Assembly (NCBI GenBank): GCA_963707665.1
Contig: CAVPQU010000011.1
Location: 62,001 to 126,000 of the forward strand
Source of the DNA: DATJCV01 sp963707665
GTDB lineage: Bacteria > Pseudomonadota > Gammaproteobacteria > Burkholderiales > Burkholderiaceae_D
Length of the DNA: 64,000 bases
Reading direction: 5' to 3'
Below, in pieces: positions 54,652-62,890 of this stretch (within the stretch, counting starts at the first letter, position 1; every line of letters begins with the position of its first letter). The notes beneath the pieces are model-generated. The model did not search any database. It was not told the origin of the DNA and saw only the letters and a program-made list of their open reading frames with translations. The position numbers were made by a program, and so were the translations under genes.

Positions 54652-56682
54652 ATGATTGATCACATTCAGTACAGCCGGGTACCGGCGGCAGGCGACGAAA
54701 ATTCCACCAGCTGGCAGGGTTCTTTCGCCCCGCATGTCTTGATAGCGGCGCTTGCGTTCGGCCTGGCTGGCTGCAGCAGCCTGCAGCGCGTGCCGGCGCC
54801 AGCCGCCAGCGTGCCGTCCGGCGGCTGTGCGCTGAATGAGACCGCTGCCGGCGATGCCGCAGTATTGCCGGGCGCTGCCGGGGCGCCCGAAATCGCAACC
54901 GGTTATGCGCCGAAAAATGTGGTGTATGCCAAAACCTATATGGCGATCACCAATAATCCGCTCTCGACCAAAGTCGCCTGCGACATCCTGAAGCAGGGCG
55001 GCACCGCCGCCGACGCCGCGGTGGCGGCGCAGATGGCCTTGAACCTGGTCGAGCCGCAATCGTCGGGCATCGGCGGCGGCGCCTTCATCATGTATTACGA
55101 CGCCAAGACTGGCCGGGTGATCGCCTACGATGGCCGCGAAACCGCGCCGGCGGCGGCTGATGAGAATTACCTGCGCTGGAAATCCGCCACCGACCGCACG
55201 CCTCCCGCGCCGGACGCGATGCGCAGCGGCCGCTCGATCGGCACGCCGGGCGTATTGCGGGCGCTGGAATTGCTGCATACGGAACAGGGCCGATTGCCGT
55301 GGAAGGATTTGTTCGCGCCGGCGATCCGGATGGCGGATGCCGGTTTCGCGATTCCGCCGCGCCTGGCGGCGTCGATCGCCGATGCCGCCGCGCTCGCGCG
55401 CATCCGGCGCGACCCGGAGATGACCGCTTACTTCCTGGACGCCGACGGCAATCCGCGCAAGGCCAATACGCTGATCAAAAACCCGGCGCTGGCGCGCACC
55501 TTCGGCGTGCTGGCAGAGCAGGGCGCCGACGCGTTTTATCGCGACGGCCCGATTGCGCGCGCGATCGTCGCCAAGATACAAAGCAGTTACGACGACGGCA
55601 CCACCCCGGGCGTCACGACCCTGCGCGACATGGCGGATTACCGCGCCAAGAAGCGGCCGGCGGTGTGCTCGGATTACCGCAGTTACGTGATCTGCGGCAT
55701 GCCGCCGCCTTCTTCCGGCGGCATCGCGGTCGCGCAAAGCCTGGGCATTTTGGAGAATTTCGACCTGGCACGCCACGCACCGGCCCGGATGGACAGGAAC
55801 GGCGGCAAACCGGACGTGATGGGCGTGCACCTGGTGGCGGAAGCGGAAAACCTGGCGTATGCAGACCGCAACAAATATGTGGCCGATACCGATTTCGTGC
55901 CGCTGCCGGGCGGCAGTTGGAGCAGCATGCTCGACAAGACCTATCTGCGGCAGCGGGCGGCGCTGATCCGTGCCGACAAGGCGATGGCGCTGCCGGCGCC
56001 GGCCGGCGCGCTGGCGCCATTGCCGCTAGCGGCGCCGCAGACGATGGAACACGGCACGACGCAGGTGTCGCTGGTGGACCGCTTTGGCAATGTGGCGTCG
56101 ATGACGACCACGATCGAAGCGGCGCTCGGTTCCTATCACATGACCCAGGGCTTTCTCTTGAATAACCAGCTGACCGATTTCAGCGCCGAGCCGTCCGTCA
56201 ATGGCGAGCCGGTGGCGAACCGGCTGCAGGCCGGCAAGCGCCCGCGCAGCTCGATGGCGCCGACGCTGGTGTTCCGCAAGAATGCCGACGGCTCGCGCGG
56301 CGGCTTCGTGATGACCACCGGTTCGCCGGGCGGCGCGGCCATCATCCAGTACGTGATCAAGACGCTGGTCGGCGTGCTCGACTGGAACATGGACCCGCAG
56401 CAGGCGGTGTCGATGATCGATTTCGGCAGCAACAACATGACGACGATGGTCGGCGGCGAGCATCCGAACGTGGATCTCGGCGCCACTGCTGGCGGCCAGG
56501 CGGGCGATGCCGATCCGCTGGTGCGCGGCTTGCGGAGTCTGGGGCATCCGGTCAATGTCGCGGCGCAATCGAGCGGCTTGAGCGCAATCGTCAGGGAGGG
56601 GGCGAATGACGGCACCAGACTGGCGGGCGGTGCCGACCCGCGGCGCGAAGGAGTCGTGCTGGGTGACGTCTATCAGCCGTAA
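54652..56682 (+). CDS. ggt: Gamma-glutamyltransferase lipoprotein
   Basis: Glutathione hydrolase/gamma-glutamyl transferase, exported. 676 residues from ATG 54652 with GGAGG upstream. An N-terminal hydrophobic segment with lipobox LAFGLAGCSS suggests a lipoprotein, though it is preceded by ~30 residues. The large-subunit core includes GGTAADAAVAAQMALNLVEP, GIGGGAFIMYYD, and the autocleavage site before Thr469 in EHGTTQVSLVD. The residue after TT is Gln where E. coli GGT has His. The small-subunit signature KRPRSSMAPTLVF and GSPGGAAIIQ are present. Confidence 0.9.
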   Translation: MIDHIQYSRVPAAGDENSTSWQGSFAPHVLIAALAFGLAGCSSLQRVPAPAASVPSGGCALNETAAGDAAVLPGAAGAPEIATGYAPKNVVYAKTYMAITNNPLSTKVACDILKQGGTAADAAVAAQMALNLVEPQSSGIGGGAFIMYYDAKTGRVIAYDGRETAPAAADENYLRWKSATDRTPPAPDAMRSGRSIGTPGVLRALELLHTEQGRLPWKDLFAPAIRMADAGFAIPPRLAASIADAAALARIRRDPEMTAYFLDADGNPRKANTLIKNPALARTFGVLAEQGADAFYRDGPIARAIVAKIQSSYDDGTTPGVTTLRDMADYRAKKRPAVCSDYRSYVICGMPPPSSGGIAVAQSLGILENFDLARHAPARMDRNGGKPDVMGVHLVAEAENLAYADRNKYVADTDFVPLPGGSWSSMLDKTYLRQRAALIRADKAMALPAPAGALAPLPLAAPQTMEHGTTQVSLVDRFGNVASMTTTIEAALGSYHMTQGFLLNNQLTDFSAEPSVNGEPVANRLQAGKRPRSSMAPTLVFRKNADGSRGGFVMTTGSPGGAAIIQYVIKTLVGVLDWNMDPQQAVSMIDFGSNNMTTMVGGEHPNVDLGATAGGQAGDADPLVRGLRSLGHPVNVAAQSSGLSAIVREGANDGTRLAGGADPRREGVVLGDVYQP

Positions 56683-56810
56683 CTGCGGCTAATTTTTCGG
56701 CTGAGAAATGCGTCGGATTATCGTGATTATGCCTATGCCCACTTATCAGGTGAAAATGTTTGGACACCGGGAAAAGCTGTTTAATCACGGAGGGGAACCG
56801 ACTCTTCGTC

Positions 56811-56830
56811 ATTCCCGCGCAGGCGGGAAT
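56811..56830. repeat. Interspersed palindromic repeat
   Basis: ATTCCCGC, 4-base loop, GCGGGAAT, flanked by CGTC on the left and CCAGTGG on the right. Confidence 0.65.
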
Positions 56831-56871
56831 CCAGTGGCGTGCGGATGAACGACACTGGCCGAATGCATGCA

Positions 56872-56890
56872 GTCCCGCCTGCGCGGGGAC
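56872..56890. repeat. Interspersed palindromic repeat, inverted partner
   Basis: GTCCCGC, short loop, GCGGGGAC with one bulge, then GACAG. Lies 42 bases after the copy at 56811. Confidence 0.5.
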
Positions 56891-56939
56891 GACAGCAGCA
56901 AAATATTCAACAGTTAACTGTGACAGAGCCTCGATTATC

Positions 56940-56949
56940 GGAGTATATG
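56940..56949 (+). repeat. GGAGTATRTG motif, copy 6
   Basis: Exact GGAGTATATG between ggt and the OYE gene. Confidence 0.4.
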
Positions 56950-56992
56950 GTGAATTATCAACGTATACGTCAGACATGCGGCGTCTGTATAG

Positions 56993-57002
56993 GGTGTATA
57001 TG
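56993..57002 (+). repeat. GGAGTATRTG motif, copy 7 (9/10)
   Basis: GGTGTATATG in the context TGTATAGGGTGTATATGAA, 18 of 19 identical to the motC-motD copy. It is 53 bases after copy 6, the same spacing as copies 1 and 2. Confidence 0.4.
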
Positions 57003-57157
57003 AACGACCTCTTGCCGGCGGCAGGCATGCCGGGACGGCGCGCTACCGGATTTTCTGCTTTCATATACATTGGATGCGGCAAGCACGAAATTTTTCAAAA
57101 CGGCCCGCAGACATTCTGATCCCCGGATTTTTTTCAACTTCTACAGGTATTCCCCGT

Positions 57158-58271
57158 ATGAGCAAGCTATTTTCCCCTTTTGCGCTCGGCAATCTGACGG
57201 TGCCCAACCGGATCGCCGTGGCGCCGATGTGCCAGTATTCGGCCGACAACGGCGAGGCGACGGATTGGCACATGATCCATCTCGGCCACCTGGCGCTGTC
57301 CGGCGCCGGCATTCTGTTCGTCGAAGCGACCGCGGTGGAAGCGGAAGGGCGCATTACTCCGGACGATCTCGGGCTCTGGTCGGACCGGACTGAAGCGGCG
57401 CTGGCGCGCGTAGTGCGCGCGATTCGCCGGTATTCGTCGATACCGCTGGCGATCCAGCTGGCGCACGCCGGGCGCAAGGCGTCCACGCGGGCGCCATGGC
57501 ACGGTGGGCAAAGCATCCCGCTGGCGGAAGGCGGCTGGCAAACGGTGGCACCGTCCGCCTTGCCGTACACGGCCGGCGAACCGGCGCCACTGGCGCTGGA
57601 TGAAGCTGGCTTGCAGCGGGTCAAGGCGGCGTTCGTGCGCGCCGCGCAACGGGCCCGTGCATTGGGTTTCGACGCGATCGAGCTGCACGCGGCGCACGGC
57701 TATCTGCTGCACGAATTCCTGTCGCCGCTGGCGAATGCGCGCAGCGACGCCTATGGCGGCACGCTGGCAAACCGGATGCGCCTGCCGCTGGAAATATTCG
57801 ATGCGGTGGCGGCCGCCATGGCCGGCGCGATTCCAGTTGGCGTGCGCGTTTCGGCAACCGACTGGGTCGACGGCGGCTGGGATATCGAGCAAAGCGTCGC
57901 CTTTGCGCAGGAATTGCAGCGTCGCGGCTGCGCCTTCATCCACGTTTCCAGCGGCGGCGTGTCGCCGCTGCAGAAAATTCCGCTTGGAGCCCGGCTACCA
58001 GGTGCCGTTCGCCGAGCGGATTCGCCGTGAAACCGGGCTGCCGACCATCGCGGTCGGCATGATTTCCGAGGCCGAGCAGGCGGAAGCGATCATCGACAAC
58101 GGCCAGGCGGACATGGTGGCGCTGGCGCGCGGCATGCTGTACGACCCGCGCTGGCCATGGCACGCGGCGGCGAAACTGGGCGGCACGGTGCAGGTGCCGC
58201 CGCAATACTGGCGCAGCCAGCCGCGCGAGCACAAGCACCTGTTCGGCGACATTTCGTTCGGGCAGCGCTGA
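57158..58271 (+). CDS. NADH:flavin oxidoreductase, Old Yellow Enzyme family (one frameshift)
   Basis: FMN-dependent ene-reductase, 370 residues after correction. ATG 57158 begins MSKLFSPFALGNLTVPNRIA, VAPMCQYSADNGEATDWHMI; the cysteine in APMCQYSA is typical of YqjM/XenA-type enzymes. AIQLAHAGRKAST and AIELHAAHGYLLHEFLSPLA (HAAH motif) follow. The frame is lost at about 57985 where CTTGGAGCC appears; removing one G gives IPLEPGYQVPFAERIRRETG and VGMISEAEQAEAIIDNGQAD, then ALARGMLYDPRWPWHAAAKL. Confidence 0.92.
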
Positions 58272-58595
58272 CACGGCAGCGCCGGACTGCCTGATTCGGC
58301 CAGTTCGGCAAACTGCAGCGACTTCATCGGCGGATAAATTTTCAATGCGCCGGCGCCCGCAGCTTGAGCACGGCTCGTCAACAAAGGATGCAAGCCCGAG
58401 ACTACGGTCTCCATGTCCATCCACGGGGGCCGGCGCAGGCACGGTAAAGCATGCGCCGCATCCGTCAGCAGATCGGCGAGTCGAAGAGCGGCGATCGCGC
58501 CGGACTAACGTCGCCATCAAAGCAGCCCCGGAACGCCGCGTGCCAAGCGCTGTCCATCAACTGATGCCGACCCGGCTCTGCATGCGGCTTTCGCC
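58272..58595. other. 324-bp spacer between OYE and recQ-type genes
   Basis: No confident gene. A 37-codon plus-strand frame (58451-58564) is open but resembles nothing recognised and has no ribosome-binding site. Confidence 0.5.
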
Positions 58596-60275
58596 ATGAC
58601 CACTTCCGCTCGACCGAGCCGGCCGCAGGGCAAGCTCGAAAAAACACTGCACGGTACCTTCGGCCTGTCGCAGCTCCGGCCAGGGCAGGCCGACGTGATC
58701 CAGAGTGTGCTGGAAGGCCGCGACACGCTGGCGGTGATGCCGACCGGCAGCGGCAAGTCGCTGTGCTACCAGTTGCCGGGTCTGAACATGCCGGGCACCA
58801 CGGTGGTGGTGTCGCCGCTGATTTCACTGATGGAAGACCAAGCCGACAAACTGGAAGACATCGGTGTCGACGTCGCCCAGGTCAACAGCACGCTGAGCAA
58901 GCGGGAAGAAGCCGAAGCGCTGCATGACATCCGCCGTGCGCGCAGCGAAATCGTGTTCACCACGCCGGAGCGGATGGCGAATCCGGACTTCCTCGCCGAC
59001 CTGCGCTGCACGCCAATCGATCTGTTCGTGATTGACGAGGCGCACTGCATTTCGCAATGGGGTCACGACTTCCGCCCCGATTACCTGAAGCTGAGAGAGG
59101 CCATCGCCGCGCTCGGCCATCCGCCGGTGCTGGCGCTGACGGCCACCGCCACGCCCGACGTGATCGACGACATCGCGCGCCAGCTCGGCCTGGCGACGAT
59201 GCGGATCATCAATACCGGCATCTACCGGCCGAACCTGGATTACCGCGTGCTGCACGTGGCCAGCGATGAGGAAAAGCGGCAGCAACTGCTGGAGCTGCTA
59301 CGGCAGAACCGGGGCAGCGGCATCGTCTACACCGCGAGCGTGAAGGCGGCCGAGGAATTGCACCAGACGCTGACCGACGCCGGCGAAGACGTCGGCCTCT
59401 ATCACGGCCGTCTGGCGGCCAAAGCGCGCAGCGACAGCCAGCAGCGCTTCATGCAGGGCGAATGCCGCGTGATGATCGCCACCAATGCCTTCGGCATGGG
59501 CATCGACAAGGCCGACCTGCGCTTCGTGATTCATTTCCAGATGCCCGGCAGCCTGGAAGCGTATTACCAGGAATCCGGCCGCGCCGGCCGTGACGGCGAC
59601 GCCGCGCAATGCATCCTGCTCTACCAGTTGCAGGACAAGCGGATCCAGCAATTCTTCCTGATGCGCCACGATCCCGACGCCAACGAGATCGCGCTGGTCT
59701 ACCGCGCGCTGCAAAAGCTGGCGCGGGCGCAGCCGGCGGTCGGCTTCGACGCCGTGCGCGCCGAACTCGACCGCTTTCCGATCGGCCACCTGAAGACGGT
59801 GTTGAACGTGCTGGAAGAGGGCGGCGTGCTGGCGCGCCTGCTACGACCCGCCGCTTGGCGCCTGCAGCAACCCGACGCCGCGCCGGCCCGGCTGCGCGCG
59901 CTGGCCGACGATTGCCGGCAGCAGGGCCAACGCCAGCGCCAGGCGCTGGAACGAATGGTGTTCTATGCGCAGACCGGATTTTGCCGCTGGAAGGTGCTTC
60001 TGGAATATTTTGGTGAAGAGGTCGAATGGCAGCATTGCGGCCATTGCGATAATTGTCTCCATGCGCCTGATCCGGGACCGGCGCCAACGGCAGACCCGGA
60101 ATTGCGTCGGCGGCCGGCGCCACCGCGATCGCCGCCACTGGCATCGGGAACCGCGGTGCGGGTGCCGCAATTCGGAGTCGGCCAGGTGGTCGAAGTAACC
60201 GGCGACAAGGTGACCATCGTTTTCCCCGACAGCCGCAGGAAGACCTTCATGCGTGGCTATGTGGAGCGGGCTTGA
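58596..60275 (+). CDS. RecQ-family ATP-dependent DNA helicase
   Basis: 3'-5' DNA helicase, 559 residues. The helicase core has FGLSQLRPGQADVIQSVLEG, Walker A MPTGSGKSLCYQLP, the DEAHCISQWGHDFRPDY box, LALTATATPDV, and domain 2 with GLYHGRLAAKARS and TNAFGMGIDKADLRFVIHFQ, QESGRAGRDG. The RecQ zinc-binding cysteines appear near the end (CRWK, CGHCDNC). No HRDC domain; instead a short C-terminal segment (GTAVRVPQFGVGQVVEV). So a RecQ-like paralogue rather than full-length RecQ. Confidence 0.93.
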   Translation: MTTSARPSRPQGKLEKTLHGTFGLSQLRPGQADVIQSVLEGRDTLAVMPTGSGKSLCYQLPGLNMPGTTVVVSPLISLMEDQADKLEDIGVDVAQVNSTLSKREEAEALHDIRRARSEIVFTTPERMANPDFLADLRCTPIDLFVIDEAHCISQWGHDFRPDYLKLREAIAALGHPPVLALTATATPDVIDDIARQLGLATMRIINTGIYRPNLDYRVLHVASDEEKRQQLLELLRQNRGSGIVYTASVKAAEELHQTLTDAGEDVGLYHGRLAAKARSDSQQRFMQGECRVMIATNAFGMGIDKADLRFVIHFQMPGSLEAYYQESGRAGRDGDAAQCILLYQLQDKRIQQFFLMRHDPDANEIALVYRALQKLARAQPAVGFDAVRAELDRFPIGHLKTVLNVLEEGGVLARLLRPAAWRLQQPDAAPARLRALADDCRQQGQRQRQALERMVFYAQTGFCRWKVLLEYFGEEVEWQHCGHCDNCLHAPDPGPAPTADPELRRRPAPPRSPPLASGTAVRVPQFGVGQVVEVTGDKVTIVFPDSRRKTFMRGYVERA

Positions 60276-60353
60276 GCGATAGTGATACGTGGGATATGTT
60301 GGGTATATATAAAATTCTGCCCTATTTGTAACCGAATTGAATGCATTATCGAT

Positions 60354-60363
60354 GGAGTATATG
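60354..60363 (+). repeat. GGAGTATRTG motif, copy 8
   Basis: Exact GGAGTATATG, followed by AA, about 40 bases before the candidate small RNA. TTGAAT (60336-60341) lies upstream; the motif may overlap a promoter -10. Confidence 0.4.
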
Positions 60364-60404
60364 AAATGTGTATCCACCTCCATGCCATATTCCCCAGTTA
60401 TTGC

Positions 60405-60541
60405 TCTGATCTATATCAGACATTCCAATCAGAAAGCAGACAAGAATGACGCAACGCAATAAAGTAGCACCTGTCTCCTCCAATTTCCTCCTAAAGAATT
60501 GGATTTAGCCCGCAAGCCGCAAGGTTCGCGGGCTTTTTTTT
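60405..60541 (+). ncRNA. Candidate small RNA with anti-Shine-Dalgarno loop
   Basis: Three consecutive hairpins: TCTGAT-CTAT-ATCAGA (60405-60420); CCAATT (60480-60485) with AATTGG (60497-60502) enclosing TCCTCCTAAAG; and a terminator (60508-60541). A second CTCCTCC is just before the second hairpin (60475-60481). Exposed CCUCC in a loop before a Rho-independent terminator is the pattern of sRNAs that bind ribosome-binding sites. The region can also be read as a 20-codon peptide (60446-60508, MTQRNKVAPVSSNFLLKNWI), so a leader peptide is the alternative. Confidence 0.45.
60508..60541 (+). terminator. Strong intrinsic terminator
   Basis: GCCCGC (60508-60513) pairs with GCGGGC (60528-60533), followed by eight T (60534-60541). 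The inner part also pairs partly. Confidence 0.9.
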
Positions 60542-60638
60542 GACCTGATTTTCCGCATATGCCGACGCCGGCCGGATGCCTGTCATTTTACTTGCAGCGA
60601 TGGGTGCCAACTGGTCTGGCGCGTCATCAGCACCTTGA

Positions 60639-60880
60639 TCAGTCTCGGTTCGCCGAGTACCTCGCACTGGCGGCGCTGGTCAGTGCAGGGACTTCGTTGG
60701 CGGCCACGGCCGCGCTGAAGGCATCGTGTTTCTTGCGCCGACTTCAGCTTGTTCCGCGCCTTGATCATTTTCTGCCGTACCTGCAGCTGCGCGTTCCAAG
60801 TGCGCCGGCGCCTGGAGCTGGCCTGAATCCTGCGGAGTCTGTCCGATTCGGCTTCGCGGCGCAGGCCTCTATGTTAAGAT
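60639..60880 (-). pseudogene. Possible small basic protein, frameshifted or remnant
   Basis: On the minus strand, RREAESDRLRRIQASS, RTWNAQLQVRQKMIKARNKL, KSAQ continues after one shifted base near 60724 as KKHDAFSAAVAANEVPALTS, AASARYSANRD and a stop. It is basic and helical. There is no clear start codon (a TAA lies just upstream of the readable part), and no family is recognised. It could be a real small gene, a remnant, or chance. Confidence 0.3.
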
Positions 60881-60941
60881 GCGCTCCGTTTTTGCGATGG
60901 GATGCGGGCTTGCTCTGCGGCCTTCGACAAAAAAGCGATTT

Positions 60942-60949
60942 GCTAGAAT
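60942..60949 (+). promoter_or_regulatory. Extended -10 promoter of tRNA-Leu
   Basis: TGC followed by TAGAAT (60944-60949), eight bases before the tRNA; -35 is weak. Confidence 0.5.
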
Positions 60950-60957
60950 CGCGCTAT

Positions 60958-61050
60958 GCCCGAGTGGTGAAATTGGTAGACACAGCGGACTTAAAATCCG
61001 CCGCTTACTCGAAAGAGGGCGTACCGGTTCGATTCCGGTCTCGGGCACCA
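60958..61050 (+). tRNA. tRNA-Leu (TAA)
   Basis: Acceptor GCCCGAG pairs with CTCGGGC; anticodon stem GCGGA/TCCGC with loop CTTAAAA, anticodon TAA; long variable arm typical of a class II tRNA; T loop GGTTCGATTCC; CCA encoded. Reads UUR leucine codons. Confidence 0.95.
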
Positions 61051-61076
61051 CACCCGACTGCTGAATGTGACAGGGC

Positions 61077-61499
61077 ATGAAAGTCTACGATCTCCAATGC
61101 GCGCAGAATCATCAGTTTGAGGGCTGGTTTTCCTCAAGCGAGGATTTTGCCGCGCAGTCGGAAAAGCGGCAGATTCAATGCCCGCTGTGCGACAGCACGG
61201 TAATTCAAAAGATGCCTTCGGCGCCACGCCTGAATCTTCCCCGCCACGCGCCTGCGGCAAACGACGGTAGTGCCGCTGTCCAGGCACGGCTGCTGGCGCT
61301 GGCGCAACACATGGCCGAGCATACCGAAGACGTCGGCGCCCGCTTCGCCGAAGAAGCGCGCCGCATCCATTACAACGAAGTGCCGCAACGTGGCATTCGC
61401 GGCCTGGCCACGAACGACGAATGCCGGGAACTGGCGGAAGAGGGCATCGATGTGCTCCGGCTGCCATTGCCTGCTGTCCCCAAGCAAACGTTGCAGTAA
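61077..61499 (+). CDS. DUF1178 family protein
   Basis: 140-residue protein of unknown function. The N-terminal MKVYDLQCAQNHQFEGWFSS and the CPLCDS pair suggest a small zinc-ribbon (Cys8, His12 and the CPLC cysteines). The C-terminal half is helical with RRIHYNEVPQRGIRGLATND and ELAEEGIDVLRLPLPA, a conserved family ending. Follows tRNA-Leu by 26 bases. Confidence 0.85.
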   Translation: MKVYDLQCAQNHQFEGWFSSSEDFAAQSEKRQIQCPLCDSTVIQKMPSAPRLNLPRHAPAANDGSAAVQARLLALAQHMAEHTEDVGARFAEEARRIHYNEVPQRGIRGLATNDECRELAEEGIDVLRLPLPAVPKQTLQ

Positions 61500-61670
61500 C
61501 AGCCGGTTTTCCCGGACTGGAAGCACCTTCAATTCGCTTTGCTCCAGCATCATCCACCTCTCGCGGAAAATGTTTTTTGTGAGGCGTCGCAATGCTGTCA
61601 ATGCGCCGAAAATCCACGGTATAATCTTTTTGAACGGTCGTGCTATTTAGTGATTCAACAAGGAGACAGC

Positions 61671-62880
61671 ATGGATTTGAACTACGCCGCGGACGATCTG
61701 GCCTTCCGCGATCAGGTGCGCGCCTACCTGCAGGAAAACCTGCCGGCCGATTTGCAGCACAAGGTGCTGAACCACAAGCGCCTGTCGAAAGACGATATCG
61801 TGCGCTGGCACAAGACGCTGGCCAAGCAGGGCTGGGTGGCGCCGGCGTGGCCGGTCGAATACGGCGGCACCGGCTGGTCGGCGGTGCAGCGGCATATCTG
61901 GGAAGAAGAGTGCGCGCGCGCCGGCACGCCGCCGATCCTGCCGTTTGGCGTCGCCATGGTGGCGCCGGTGATCATGGCCTTCGGCAACGAGGCGCAAAAG
62001 AAGCATTACCTGCCGCGCATCCTCTCCTGCGACGACTGGTGGTGCCAGGGCTATTCGGAGCCCGGCTCCGGTTCCGACCTGGCGTCGCTGAAAACCCGCG
62101 CCGAACTGGTCAAGGATGCCGACGGCGACTATTACCTGGTCAATGGCCAGAAAACCTGGACCACGCTCGGCCAGCACGCCGACATGATGTTTTGCCTGGT
62201 GCGCACCGATAGCGGCGCGCGCAAGCAGGAAGGCATTTCGTTTTTGCTGATCGACATGCATACGCCCGGCATCACGGTGCGGCCGATCATCATGCTGGAC
62301 GAAGAGCATGAAGTGAACGAAGTGTTCCTCGACAACGTCAAGGTGCCGGTGGCCAACCGCATCGGCGAAGAAAACAAGGGCTGGACCTACGCCAAATACC
62401 TGCTCGGGCATGAGCGCACCGGCATCGCCGCGGTGGGACGCTCGAAACGCGAGCTGCAATTCTTGAAGCGCGTCGCCAACGAACACTTCAAGAACGGCAA
62501 GCCGCTGCTGGACGACCCGGTGTTCGCGGCCAAGGTCGCCAGCCTCGAGATCGAACTGATGGCGCTCGAAGTGACCGTGCTGCGCGTGGTGTCGCAGGAG
62601 GGCAGCAAGCGCGGCCCCGGCCCGGAAGCGTCGCTCTTGAAGGTCAAGGGCACCGAAGTACAGCAGATGCTGACCGAACTGATGCTGGAGGCAGTCGGTC
62701 CCTACGGCCTGCCGTTCGACAAGGATTTCCTGGAAGGCGCGCACGACGCACAGTGTCACGCAGGACGACGACGCGGCGCCGCTGGCGGCCTACTACTTCA
62801 ATTACCGCAAGACCTCGATTTACGGCGGCTCCAACGAAATTCAAAAGAACATCATCACCCAGATGATCCTGGGTCTGTGA
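61671..62880 (+). CDS. Acyl-CoA dehydrogenase (one frameshift near the C-terminus)
   Basis: FAD-dependent acyl-CoA dehydrogenase, 402 residues after correction. ATG 61671 has AAGGAG upstream. Signatures: YSEPGSGSDLASLKTRAE, VNGQKTWTTLGQHADMMFCL, and VFLDNVKVPVANRIGEENKG. The frame is lost near 62750 after LEGAHDA; removing one base net restores VTQDDDAAPLAAYYFNYRKT and SIYGGSNEIQKNIITQMILG, the normal C-terminus. Forms a pair with the next acyl-CoA dehydrogenase, like heteromeric ACADs of sterol or aromatic side-chain degradation. Confidence 0.9.
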
Positions 62881-62890
62881 GGAGATAAGA

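Larger units (their letters stand above)
56683..57157. other. 475-bp spacer between ggt and the OYE gene
   Basis: No gene seen. Holds two interspersed palindromes and two GGAGTATRTG-type motifs in a moderately AT-rich stretch. The promoter of the OYE gene is presumably here. Confidence 0.5.
60276..60957. other. 682-bp region between the helicase gene and tRNA-Leu
   Basis: Contains a GGAGTATATG motif, a candidate small RNA with terminator (60405-60541), a minus-strand stretch that reads like a frameshifted small protein (60639-60880) and the tRNA-Leu promoter. Confidence 0.6.

Noticed and set aside
54649..55830. Minus-strand frame of about 390 codons opposite ggt
   Set aside because: Shadow of ggt; Arg/His-rich composition typical of antisense frames.
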